Assembly (NCBI GenBank): GCA_963921935.1
Contig: OY998179.1
Coordinates: 49,396,222-49,460,221 of the forward strand
DNA from: Galeruca laticollis
Lineage: Eukaryota > Arthropoda > Insecta > Coleoptera > Chrysomelidae
Reading direction: 5' to 3'
DNA: 64,000 bases
How positions within the stretch are numbered: position 1 is the first letter of the stretch; every line of letters starts with the position of its first letter. Under the pieces are notes generated by a model. The model searched no databases and was not told the DNA's origin. It saw nothing but the letters and a program-made list of their open reading frames with translations. Below are positions 54,598-64,000 of the stretch, piece after piece. Position numbers and translations under genes: made by a program.

Positions 54598-56474
54598 TAT
54601 CATGTATTTAAATATTAGAGTAATAACATTTATTTATTTATTAATGATCCTATATTGGGATGCTACTTTATTATGGATCTTATATTTATGAGTATGTATT
54701 TATAATTGATTTGACTTTAAATATTTTTTTTTTTAATGATTGTGGGCGCCAGAATTGGTTTAGCTAACCACTAATTTCCAATTCAAAATTTTATTTAGTA
54801 ACAAAATTATGAGTTATGTAACTTTATGACACTATACCTCAGGGATGAGATTCGGCACTTGGCGATCGGTAGTAACAAGAAACTGAAAGGTAAGATATCA
54901 AAGAAAAGAAAGGAAAAACATAGATAAATAGATTTTAATTGTGAATAGTTGTTTGAATAATGAACATTTTCTGAATCATAATTGTATAATCATATTAATT
55001 AAACCTTTGCGTAAGTACGTTTTTTTTTTTATTTTTATGAATACTATTAAATATGAAACATATCAAATAAATTTCGCTTCCTATACTTATCTCTATATGT
55101 TTTTGAAAGCTTCCACAAACCATTCAATCTCTACTCTAATAATTTGTTAATGTTGACGTGACGTTGAGTTATTCTATGGTAATGATAATTCAGTTATTAA
55201 ATAAAGAATGAAAACCAAGTGTGTTTGTGAGGCAAACTGATGATTTATCGCAATGATTTGGTGAGTATTATTTCCTTTATTATTTCCTTTAATGTAATTT
55301 CAATGTTCTATCCCGATCTAGTGGAGATTGAATATCTATATCTAATAATTTTACCAACGAATAAATTTTTACACAATATAACCTAACAAATGAAAATTAT
55401 GAACGATGTTTTATAGGACAAATATGTTACACACGAAAGGAAAAGTCTATGCTTGGCATCTTCTTGTCTCTGGGATGAAACATTTGGAAGAAATACGATC
55501 ACCTATGATCATAAAAGCGAAATCTTGATATTAAAATGATGTGACGTGATTTATTTCGCCAGGAGCAACAATTTATTCACGGAAGATACGTGAATGAGCA
55601 AACGAAAAGCAGATTAATAAAGGTAAATTGTTCACCTTACGAATTCTCGGCGTTTCACTAACTTTTCACTTTTTATTATGTATTCGATAGAAAGTTTCTG
55701 TTATTTTATAGCATCATTGTTTCTAAATACTATGATTAATTCTTTAAACTTAGAATATATCAAATGTTTGAGATTTACAAAAATTTAGAGGAGAGAAATT
55801 TTAATGCGTCCTCACATTATTGAATTTACACCGCGTCTCCCAAGCTCTCAATCAACAACTTTTAGTTGTTTTTAATTTTTGTTTTATTTTTCAATTGTTT
55901 ATAAATAAACATCATTGTTTTCAAATCCAAATATCTGTTTTCTATGTTATTGTAGATAAGTTCACTTTGTTCTTATGCATTCCTAATGTCACTCCGAAAT
56001 TACACCGTTCGAACTATTAACCGAACGTCATTTTACGATGACATTTTGACCTTGAAGTTTATACCAAAATAATCAATAATTTACATAACATACAGGGTTT
56101 CTGAAAAGTGTCTATAATATATAAAATTACAATTATGGAATTTTATTTTGAAATTCATGTAATATTATACCGTGATAATCATTGTTATGTACCAAATTAA
56201 TGTTTACGTAATTTATTTGTTACGTCTGTGTTTTCTGTCATGAAATATAATTTGAAGAAAAATAATTGCAAACTTAAATAGCAATTTTTTTATATGCAAT
56301 ATTAGTTGTATCTTGTTTGTAAGTGTTTCTTCACATATTTATACTCATATTTAAATTGTTGTCTTATGGACTATTATGCAATTTATTGGATTTATTGTCA
56401 TCTATTACTAAGATTCACATTAACTTAGTGATATCTCTGTTTTAATTTATCTTGATAGATAATTTTCAGTTTAA
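54598..56474 (-). repeat. 3' LTR of the SAP-Gag gypsy
   Basis: Starts tatcatgtatttaaat and ends attttcagtttaa (plus strand). It contains no believable gene. The LTR is unusually long relative to the small internal region. Confidence 0.9.
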
Positions 56475-56486
56475 CATTCCCTAAAA
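56475..56486 (-). other. Polypurine tract of the SAP-Gag gypsy
   Basis: The minus strand ttttagggaatg lies directly upstream of the 3' LTR. Confidence 0.5.
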
Positions 56487-56786
56487 TTCTATAGAATTAT
56501 TCTTGGTTTGACAAGAATATTCTATAGAAGTTTACCTTGATTTTTTATATATGATTTCATAATCATATACTACTTATTTAATTAATTCCCCATTTAAATC
56601 TCTCTCAATACTAAAGAAATCTTCTAGATTCTCATAATTAACTTATACTTAACCTACTAATGAATCTTAATTCCACTAATATTAATTCTCAATTAAGATT
56701 GACTAAATAAACTATTTTATACTTGATTAACTAAATAATATCTCTAATTCTAATGTTTCTCAATTTTTTAGTTACAACTGATGGTG

Positions 56787-59700
56787 TCAAATTGATGATT
56801 GGTTGGTGTTAAATTGATGCAGCTGGTTGATATGGAAAATTCCACGTTCTCGATGAGTGTCAGGATGTATCAATTTATAGCTATTTATTCCATGACTGGT
56901 TTCGACTAAATAAGGACCTTCGTAAGGTAACTGTAGCTTAGAACATATTCCTTTTTTATGATTAGGTACTCTTAATGCTTTTATTATTACAAAGTCACCT
57001 TTTTTAAATGTTTTCCTATTTCTAAGTTTAGCTAGTTTTCTTTTAATATATTTGTCAGCTTGTCTTGCTTGTCTTTCTCTTGCTATTCTAATGAGTTTAC
57101 TATAGTTGACTTCACTAAACCATGGTCTATCTGGTTCTGTTCCTGTAAATAAAGTAATGGGTGCTATTTCCGTAACGATGTTAGGTATGTTGTTTATAAA
57201 GTCTGTGGTCTCCTTTAGACGTTCTTCCCACATACGGTTTTCGTAATATGTAAGTATCCTCAGATGCTTTATCACCTCCTTAATTCCTCGCTCTGCAGGG
57301 TTGCTATTGGGATGTCTGATACTTGTGAAAACCTGTTGGATTTCCAGATCTCTCAACCATTTTACTATCCTTTTGTTCCGGAAGTATGTAGCATTGTCCA
57401 TTATGCACTTCTTTGGCTTTCCATATTTCTTGAAATAGTTTCCTAGCGATGCTTTAATGGAGTTTTCATTTGTTTTACTACAAGGATAGGTACTAATAAA
57501 CTTAGAAAAAATGTCTACGATTACCAAAATGTGTTTGTTACCATTATAACTTGGTATAAGGTTTGAGATGAAATCTATTGCTACTATATCTAATGGATTT
57601 TCTGCTATGATGGATTTCGGTACGTTTTCATGATGTATGTTCTTTTCCTTTGATAGTTGACATAGTTCACACTGTTTAATGAAATCCTTTATGATCGTGA
57701 TATCGTTTTTTGATATATAATTTTCTCGAAATATCATATGAGTCTTCCTAATTCCTAAATGATTAAAGTCTAAATGTATTCTTCTTACAATTAATTTTGT
57801 TAAATTTTCAGATATTACATACAATTCCTTGTCATTCATCAATTTATACAATATTCCATCCTTTTCAGAGCATCTTCTTTTGTATTTCTCTTCTAGTAAT
57901 AGTTGTTCCTGTTTTATTTGTTCCAAAGAAAACATGCCACTGTTCCGCTTCATGATGTTAATTCCCACTCTAGCTTCGTTCGTATCTCTTCTTTTCTCTC
58001 CGTCCATTCTACTGATCGAGTCTGGTACTACATTTTGAATTCCTGGAATATATTTTATCTCGAAGTCATATTCCTGTAGAAGTAATGCCCATCGATGGAT
58101 TCTGGCATTATTCATCTTGTTGGTCAATATTGTCAACAAAGCCTGATTATCGGTTTCAATTATAAATTTTCCTCCCAGTAAGAAGTATCTGAGTTTATTC
58201 ACACAGAATATGATGCTAGCAAGCTCCAATTCGCTTACTCCATAATTCTTCTCTGCTCTTTTCGTTATTCTAGAGACAAATGATACGGGTACATACATGT
58301 CATCATATTCCTGCATTAAAACTCCAGCTAGTCTGTTTCTGGATGCATCTGTCCTTAAAATGAAAATCTTCTCATAGTTCGGATGGTATAATTTTATGTT
58401 TCTAATGAACTGTTCCTTGATCTTATTGAAGGCGTCTTCTTGTTTACTGGCCCAATTCCATTTTACTCCCTTTCTCAGTAGCTCCATTAAAGGTAATTCC
58501 AGATCAGTTAAATTTTCCAACATTCGTTTAAAATAGTTAAGCATACCAAGAAACCCCCGAAGTGTCTTCAGATTTTTCGGTCTTTTATACTCTCTAATGG
58601 TTCTTACTCTCTCTGGATCCATCTCGATTCCTGTCTCTGTGATCTTGTAGCCTAAATATATCACTTCTCTCTTTAAAAATTGGCATTTCTGTATGTTCAG
58701 TTTCAGTCCGTTTTCGTCAAGTTCTGTTATAATTGTCCGTAGGTGTTGTAAATGTTCTTCTACACTATTTGAAAAAACAAGTATATCATCCACATAGTGT
58801 ATCGTAAATTGGTCATATTTATTTAAAATTTTGTTTAGTGCTTTTAATAGTGCTGCTGTAGCGCTCTGTATACCAAATGGCGTTACTCGGAATTGATATA
58901 CTTCCCCATTAATTTTGAAACCTACAAACTTCCTGCTTTCCGGATGTAGTGGTATCAGCCAGAAGCTGTGTTTCAAGTCTAGCTTGGAAAAAACTTTTAC
59001 TTTACTTATCTTTCCTAGTATCGATTCGATAGTTAAAGGTGATTCATACTCGGGCATTGTACAGTTATTTAAATTTCGTGCATCAAGGCATATTCTTATA
59101 TCTCCGTCTTTCTTCTTCACTATTACTACTGGATTGATATACGGGGTGGTACTATGTTCTATTATTTTATCTTCTAATAATTTATTTATAGATTTCTTCA
59201 CATCTTCTTGATATTTGTAGGGTATCGGATAGCTTCTTTGTTGAAATTGTTGATCCTTTTTCATTTCAATCTTGTGTACATAATTTCTTGCAATTCGAGA
59301 TTCTTCATTAATCAAACTTCCATGTTCTCTCAACATCTCCATTACTTCATTTTTCCACTCTATTTTTCCATCTATATCCAAATTCCATTCCGGCATATTA
59401 TTATTATTCAAATTTATTTCTCCATTGCCATCCAACATCATATCTCCATTCATTTTTCCTTCCTGCCTATAATCATATCTCTGTTCCATATCATCTTCGA
59501 TTTTCTTATTATAATTAATACATTTATCTACTTCTTCTATTAACTCTTCATCCCTTTTTGAATTATTATTTTTCTCTTCATAACTAAAATCCACTTTTTC
59601 TTTATTAAAGATTATGTACATTCCTTCATAATTAATAATTGCTTTGTTTTCATACAAAATATCCGATCCTAGCAATAGTTCACATTCCATATCTTCCACT

Positions 59701-60017
59701 ACTAGCAGTTGTACCATAGATTCCCATTCCTTGAATTTTAATGCGACGGTTATCGATGTACTTGAAATAGTTAATTTCTTTTGATTTATTCCTATTAAGC
59801 TTACTTTTGGTACCTTGACGAAATTTTTCTTTGATGTATTTAATTGATTTACGAATTTGTTATTTATTAATGATATCTCTGACCCGGTATCGATCAATAT
59901 TTTTATACTAATGCCTTCTATCGTTCCATATATATAAATTAAAGTTTCATTGTTTTGTTCTAGCTGGTCCTGTACCTTTAGAAATTCGCGTGGGTGAACA
60001 TAGCTGCACCAACTCAA
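56787..60017 (-). CDS. Pol polyprotein of the SAP-Gag gypsy (PR, RT, RNase H, IN)
   Basis: 1076 codons open. Protease ILIDTGSEISLI (residues about 35-46). RT: IRICLDARNLN, FSKLDLKHSFWLIPL, FRVTPFGIQSATA, HYVDDILVFS (catalytic DD). RNase H: LRTDASRNRLAGVLM, YGVSELELASIIF, IETDNQALL. Integrase: zinc site H-x-H...CELCQL (about 790-830), then VAIDFISNLIP, CIMDNATYF and NPAERGIKEV (D, D, E), and a GPY/F-like LPYEGPYLV before the end. All catalytic residues are present. The listed start uses a TTG; the frame is open further up and overlaps the end of gag, so translation is probably by -1 frameshift from gag. It would perform reverse transcription and integration. Confidence 0.9.
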   Translation of the reverse strand: MSWCSYVHPREFLKVQDQLEQNNETLIYIYGTIEGISIKILIDTGSEISLINNKFVNQLNTSKKNFVKVPKVSLIGINQKKLTISSTSITVALKFKEWESMVQLLVVEDMECELLLGSDILYENKAIINYEGMYIIFNKEKVDFSYEEKNNNSKRDEELIEEVDKCINYNKKIEDDMEQRYDYRQEGKMNGDMMLDGNGEINLNNNNMPEWNLDIDGKIEWKNEVMEMLREHGSLINEESRIARNYVHKIEMKKDQQFQQRSYPIPYKYQEDVKKSINKLLEDKIIEHSTTPYINPVVIVKKKDGDIRICLDARNLNNCTMPEYESPLTIESILGKISKVKVFSKLDLKHSFWLIPLHPESRKFVGFKINGEVYQFRVTPFGIQSATAALLKALNKILNKYDQFTIHYVDDILVFSNSVEEHLQHLRTIITELDENGLKLNIQKCQFLKREVIYLGYKITETGIEMDPERVRTIREYKRPKNLKTLRGFLGMLNYFKRMLENLTDLELPLMELLRKGVKWNWASKQEDAFNKIKEQFIRNIKLYHPNYEKIFILRTDASRNRLAGVLMQEYDDMYVPVSFVSRITKRAEKNYGVSELELASIIFCVNKLRYFLLGGKFIIETDNQALLTILTNKMNNARIHRWALLLQEYDFEIKYIPGIQNVVPDSISRMDGEKRRDTNEARVGINIMKRNSGMFSLEQIKQEQLLLEEKYKRRCSEKDGILYKLMNDKELYVISENLTKLIVRRIHLDFNHLGIRKTHMIFRENYISKNDITIIKDFIKQCELCQLSKEKNIHHENVPKSIIAENPLDIVAIDFISNLIPSYNGNKHILVIVDIFSKFISTYPCSKTNENSIKASLGNYFKKYGKPKKCIMDNATYFRNKRIVKWLRDLEIQQVFTSIRHPNSNPAERGIKEVIKHLRILTYYENRMWEERLKETTDFINNIPNIVTEIAPITLFTGTEPDRPWFSEVNYSKLIRIARERQARQADKYIKRKLAKLRNRKTFKKGDFVIIKALRVPNHKKGICSKLQLPYEGPYLVETSHGINSYKLIHPDTHRERGIFHINQLHQFNTNQSSI

Positions 60018-60034
60018 CCTACCATATTCACCCT

Positions 60035-60060
60035 CTAGTGGAAAAACTGTTGTTCCGCAC
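60035..60060 (-). promoter_or_regulatory. Predicted -1 ribosomal frameshift site, gag to pol
   Basis: Just before the gag TAG (60037-60035) the minus strand reads cagtttttccactag. Pol is open in the -1 frame through this point. The T5C run at 60046-60041 allows the TTC codon to re-pair as TTT. It is not a perfect X-XXY-YYZ heptamer (G TTT TTC). Confidence 0.45.
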
Positions 60061-61813
60061 CAGAGGATGACACGGGAACTACAACATTATTATTACTATG
60101 ATTATTGTTACTTAAATTAGTTTGATTAAAGTTTGTGTCACTATTAGTTGTATTCCTTTCTAAACTGTTCGTTCTGTCAGTTCTTGTGTCACGTCTTATG
60201 TTGTTCGTCCTTCTCATATCTCCATCAGAGTTTCTTCTCTCTCTCCTATTATAATTGTTTTGTTGTTGTCTCCTATCTGGATAATTGGTGTACCTGTTAT
60301 TGTTGTTATTTGTCCTATCATTATTTCTGTCAAATCTCCTGTTGTTATTAGTATTGTTTGTGTCATGATATTGATTGTTATAATTATTATGTCTGTAATT
60401 GTTATTTCTATAGTCGTCGTTGTCACGTCTATTATTGTTATGATGAACTGTTCTCTGTACTCTATTTAGGTAATCTAATAATGATTGGAAATTTGTTATG
60501 TTTTGTATGGCTATGCCTTGCGTTACGTTATCGTTAAAGTGTCGAGACAAGAATATTATTATTTCTTGCTCGGAAATAGTTGGCTCTAAATACTGTGCCT
60601 GTGAATATAATGATAGAGCATAACTACTCATATTGCTGTTCCTTCTGGTATCGAACTTACCAAAGTACAACTTTTCCCTAACACAATTTTGTTCAGTTTC
60701 CCCCCAATATTGTTTTAGGAAATTATTTTCAAAATCAGTGAAGTTATTAATGTTCACATCATTACATGTGAACCAAAGTAATGTCTGACCATGTAGATGA
60801 GATCTTATTATTTCCTTAAGATCCTCTATCTCTCTGATACCTTTTACTTTATTTTTAAGATATCTCAGGAAAATTTTCGGATGCATTTTCCTGGTATCCC
60901 CGTCAAATCTGAGGTTACTTTCCCCATGATTGTAGATATAATTTACCCCTTGAGTGCTACTGTTTGTATTCGTTTTGTTTTTTATATTTCCAAATTCTTT
61001 TTCTAACTCCATCATCTTCTTCTTGAAATCTTCTTTGATTTCCTTTTCCAATTTTGTAAAGTCTCGTAAGTTTCCATCTTCCTTGACTTGTTTTAGTTTT
61101 GAATCCATTTCCCATATAAGTTCTTTTCGCGTTTTTAGGTTCATCTCCTCCGCAATCGACAAATTTAATTGAATGCCTTGTTCAACATCGTTTATTCTGG
61201 CGTGGGTTTTCATTATATTTTTCTCCACTCTGCCTATCTGTTCCTTTCCTTCTTCTCGCAGTTTATTTCCCATCTCTTCAATTTCTTGTTTCCTAATATT
61301 GCCTTCTTGTATTAGATGTCCATATAACTTATCCATTTTCTCTTCTTGTTCTTTCTTATGATCTTCAAACTGTTTTTTTATTTCCACCATATGTCCTGCA
61401 AATTTTTCTTCTTGTTGATCCAGTTTTTTATTGATTTCTTCCTTTGTACTTTTTATTTCATCTTTTGTGCTTTCCTGTGTTTTTTTAATGTCCTCTTTTA
61501 TTTCTTCTTTGGTCCTTTTGATGTCTTCTATCATTATTTTCATCATGTCTAGTAGTTGTTGATTTTCATTTGGTGTCGGTTTTACGTAGTGGTGAACTTC
61601 TTTCACTATGCCTTCTCCTTCTTCCAATCCTGCTGCTTCTTCAGCTTGAAGGGTCGCTGTCAAACGTTCTTTCAGTGTCTGCTTATTTCCTTTCACGTCC
61701 ATGTTCCTAGTTTTTAAAAGTTCTTTTAAGTCTTCTACCGTCAGTTCGTCAACGTTTATTGTTTTGTCTGTCATTGTTTTTAAAAAAAATTCCCTCAGAT
61801 ATCTCAAAAACAA
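60035..61813 (-). CDS. Gag with N-terminal SAP domain and coiled coil
   Basis: 592 codons open. Residues about 18-55 (VDELTVEDLKELLKTRNM, then KGNKQTLKERL) form a SAP domain, normally a DNA-binding helix-turn-helix. Residues about 85-290 are Lys/Glu-rich heptad sequence, a long coiled coil. Residues about 310-460 give the gypsy capsid pattern (HLHGQTLLWFTCND, FENNFLKQYWGE, YALSLYSQAQYLEP). The last 120 residues are Asn/Arg/Asp-rich and contain no CCHC knuckle. The start may be the ATG at 61774 (MTDKTINVDEL) rather than 61813. The SAP domain could tether the particle or pre-integration complex to chromatin; that is inference. Confidence 0.85.
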   Translation of the reverse strand: MFLRYLREFFLKTMTDKTINVDELTVEDLKELLKTRNMDVKGNKQTLKERLTATLQAEEAAGLEEGEGIVKEVHHYVKPTPNENQQLLDMMKIMIEDIKRTKEEIKEDIKKTQESTKDEIKSTKEEINKKLDQQEEKFAGHMVEIKKQFEDHKKEQEEKMDKLYGHLIQEGNIRKQEIEEMGNKLREEGKEQIGRVEKNIMKTHARINDVEQGIQLNLSIAEEMNLKTRKELIWEMDSKLKQVKEDGNLRDFTKLEKEIKEDFKKKMMELEKEFGNIKNKTNTNSSTQGVNYIYNHGESNLRFDGDTRKMHPKIFLRYLKNKVKGIREIEDLKEIIRSHLHGQTLLWFTCNDVNINNFTDFENNFLKQYWGETEQNCVREKLYFGKFDTRRNSNMSSYALSLYSQAQYLEPTISEQEIIIFLSRHFNDNVTQGIAIQNITNFQSLLDYLNRVQRTVHHNNNRRDNDDYRNNNYRHNNYNNQYHDTNNTNNNRRFDRNNDRTNNNNNRYTNYPDRRQQQNNYNRRERRNSDGDMRRTNNIRRDTRTDRTNSLERNTTNSDTNFNQTNLSNNNHSNNNVVVPVSSSGAEQQFFH

Positions 61814-61857
61814 TAACCTGTTCCTGTTACTAGCGTTATTTCAATTGTTCAACAATC

Positions 61858-61875
61858 GCCCCACGTTGGGCGCCA
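61858..61875 (-). other. tRNA-Lys primer binding site of the SAP-Gag gypsy
   Basis: The minus strand TGGCGCCCAACGTGGGGC is complementary to the 3' end of the common tRNA-Lys primer. It lies a few bases inside the 5' LTR. Confidence 0.85.
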
Positions 61876-61879
61876 TTTT

Positions 61880-63748
61880 TATCATGTATTTAAATATTAG
61901 AGTAATAACATTTATTTATTTATTAATGATCCTATATTGGGATGCTACTTTATTATGGATCTTATATTTATGAGTATGTATTTATAATTGATTTGACTTT
62001 AAATATTTTTTTTTAATGATTGTGGGCGCCAGAATTGGTTTAGCTAACCACTAATTTCCAATTCAAAATTTTATTTAGTAACAAAATTATGAGTTATGTA
62101 ACTTTATGACACTATACCTCAGGGATGAGATTCGGCACTTGGCGATCGGTAGTAACAAGAAACTGAAAGGTAAGATATCAAAGAAAAGAAAGGAAAAACA
62201 TAGATAAATAGATTTTAATTGTGAATAGTTGTTTGAATAATGAACATTTTCTGAATCATAATTGTATAATCATATTAATTAAACCTTTGCGTAAGTACGT
62301 TTTTTTTTTATTTTTATGAATACTATTAAATATGAAACATATCAAATAAATTTCGCTTCCTATACTTATCTCTATATGTTTTTGAAAGCTTCCACAAACC
62401 ATTCAATCTCTACTCTAATAATTTGTTAATGTTGACGTGACGTTGAGTTATTCTATGGTAATGATAATTCAGTTATTAAATAAAGAATGAAAACCAAGTG
62501 TGTTTGTGAGGCAAACTGATGATTTATCGCAATGATTTGGTGAGTATTATTTCCTTTATTATTTCCTTTAATGTAATTTCAATGTTCTATCCCGATCTAG
62601 TGGAGATTGAATATCTATATCTAATAATTTTACCAACGAATAAATTTTTACACAATATAACCTAACAAATGAAAATTATGAACGATGTTTTATAGGACAA
62701 ATATGTTACACACGAAAGGAAAAGTCTATGCTTGGCATCTTCTTGTCTCTGGGATGAAACATTTGGAAGAAATACGATCACCTATGATCATAAAAGCGAA
62801 ATCTTGATATTAAAATGATGTGACGTGATTTATTTCGCCAGGAGCAACAATTTATTCACGGAAGATACGTGAATGAGCAAACGAAAAGCAGATTAATAAA
62901 GGTAAATTGTTCACCTTACCAATTCTCGGCGTTTCACTAACTTTTCACTTTTTATTATGTATTCGATAGAAAGTTTCTGTTATTTTATAGCATCATTGTT
63001 TCTAAATACTATGATTAATTCTTTAAACTTAAAATATATCAAATGTTTGAGATTTACAAAAATTTAGAGGAGAGAAATTTTAATGCGTCCTCACATTATT
63101 GAATTTACACCGCGTCTCCCAAGCTCTCAATCAACAACTTTTAGTTGTTTTTAATTTTTGTTTTATTTTTCAATTGTTTATAAATAAACATCATTGTTTT
63201 CAAATCCAAATATCTGTTTTCTATGTTATTGTAGATAAGTTCACTTTGTTCTTATGCATTCCTAATGTCACTCCGAAATTACACCGTTCGAACTATTAAC
63301 CGAACGTCATTTTACGATGACATTTTGACCTTGAAGTTTATACCAAAATAATCAATAATTTACATAACATACAGGGTTTCTGAAAAGTGTCTATAATATA
63401 TAAAATTACAATTATGGAATTTTATTTTGAAATTCATGTAATATTATACCGTGATAATCATTGTTATGTACCAAATTAATGTTTACGTAATTTATTTGTT
63501 ACGTCTGTGTTTTCTGTCATGAAATATAATTTGAAGAAAAATAATTGCAAACTTAAATAGCAATTTTTTTATATGCAATATTAGTTGTATCTTGTTTGTA
63601 AGTGTTTCTTCACATATTTATACTCATATTTAAATTGTTGTCTTATGGACTATTATGCAATTTATTGGATTTATTGTCATCTATTACTAAGATTCACATT
63701 AACTTAGTGATATCTCTGTTTTAATTTATCTTGATAGATAATTTTCAG

Positions 63749-63753
<5 letters not shown>
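61880..63753 (-). repeat. 5' LTR of the SAP-Gag gypsy
   Basis: Near-identical to 54598-56474; it begins in ttatcatgta and ends tttcagtttaa before the TA run. On the coding strand this LTR would hold the promoter. Confidence 0.9.

Positions 63754-63799
<46 letters not shown>
63754..63799. repeat. (TA)n microsatellite at the gypsy/LINE junction
   Basis: An uninterrupted TA run of about 46 bp. A shorter TA run (about 54581-54597) lies at the other end of the gypsy element, so the target was TA-rich or the run expanded after insertion. Confidence 0.9.
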
Positions 63800-63800
<1 letters not shown>

Positions 63801-64000
63801 TGCTCCCGATTCCACAATAGAATACAAAGACTTAGAAAACTTATTAAATCAGATACCAAGTCCAAGAATTATCATTGGAGATTTTAACGCACATAACATA
63901 ATTTGGGACAGTAAATCGACAAACCCAAGAGGACACATACTAGAGAAACTCATTGCTGACATTCCACTGAATTTTCTGAACGATGGAAGCCATACTAGGT
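63793..64000 (+). pseudogene. I-like LINE ORF2 endonuclease, continuation
   Basis: Open to the window end: STIEYKDLENLLNQI, IIIGDFNAHNIIWDS (the GDFNAH catalytic motif), FLNDGSHTR. It is the exact continuation of the endonuclease interrupted at 54597. Confidence 0.75.

Larger units (their letters stand above)
54598..63753 (-). mobile_element. Young Ty3/gypsy retrotransposon with SAP-domain Gag
   Basis: LTRs of about 1.87 kb (54598-56474, 61880-63753) differ by eye at about two substitutions and two T-run lengths. gag (61813-60035) and pol (60017-56787) are both open. Primer site 61858-61875 matches tRNA-Lys. It was inserted into a TA run in the LINE endonuclease. No env frame. High LTR identity and open frames suggest a very recent, possibly competent insertion. 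Confidence 0.9.
52650..64000 (+). mobile_element. I-like LINE, split by the 54598-63753 gypsy element
   Basis: 5' part 52650 (approximate) to 54597, continuing at 63754 to beyond the window end. The endonuclease reading frame stops at YICNIY on the left and continues YTAPDSTIEYKDL on the right across the inserted gypsy element, so the two halves were one element. ORF1 and the start of ORF2 are present. Confidence 0.75.

Noticed and set aside
55820..56020. 66-codon frame repeated at 63099-63299
   Set aside because: Identical because both are in the LTRs of the same element; no motif.
60148..61552. Several hydrophobic Phe/Ser/Cys-rich + frames
   Set aside because: Antisense shadows of the Asn/Arg- and Lys/Glu-rich gag on the minus strand.
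1..64000. CRISPR arrays, bacterial operons, phage or rRNA genes
   Set aside because: No regularly spaced repeats, ribosome-binding sites or operon-like frames; introns and animal genes show a eukaryotic nuclear sequence.

Overview
The window looks like AT-rich nuclear DNA from an insect. It has short exons with GT..AG introns, two recognisable animal genes, and a load of arthropod-type transposable elements that fill most of the sequence. I cannot place the order; a beetle or hemipteran would fit. No prokaryotic, viral-genome, rRNA or CRISPR content was seen.

Host genes are few. (1) The last three coding exons of a WIP/verprolin (Vrp1) homologue lie on + (10506-10735, 10848-11048, 19111-19323). 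(2) The last four coding exons of BBS1 lie on - (28574 down to 25195), convergent with Vrp1. (3) A small two-exon gene of unknown function lies on - (52519-52492 and 51884-51277).

Everything else of substance is mobile DNA, often nested. 1973-10172 is an errantivirus-like Ty3/gypsy element (-), interrupted by two hairpin elements (3485-3682, 5863-6820) and a LINE (7339-9239). The 8-kb last intron of Vrp1 holds a jockey-like LINE (-) broken by a 3.5-kb palindrome made of Penelope-like (PLE) and LINE ORF1 sequence, then a DUF7869-like transposase relic. 20047-22734 holds a second relic of that family. 23.5-24.8 kb holds LINE and Crypton-like tyrosine recombinase fragments. The last BBS1 intron holds a Tc1/mariner relic that itself contains a foldback MITE.

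30.1-34.2 kb is a LOA-type LINE. 34.2-38.35 kb is a Mag/K02A2.6-like gypsy whose 3' LTR is split by a complete hAT (38355-44990, perfect 8-bp TSD). The hAT contains an R1/LOA-like LINE that contains an 84-bp hairpin element. 45.6-47.8 kb is a long inverted-repeat element with a tRNA-like sequence inside. 48670-50374 is a PLE snapback copy with two GIY-YIG reading frames. 52.6-54.6 and 63.75-64.0 kb are the two halves of an I-like LINE, split by a young, apparently intact gypsy element (54598-63753). That element's Gag carries a SAP domain and coiled coil and has no zinc knuckle.

The most unusual signals are: the palindromic PLE structures with hammerhead-like termini and a shared 36-nt tail; a family of hairpin elements of three different lengths with 12-14-bp target duplications; and the SAP-Gag element with a predicted -1 gag/pol frameshift. 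All identifications are by eye from translated motifs; no database search was run.
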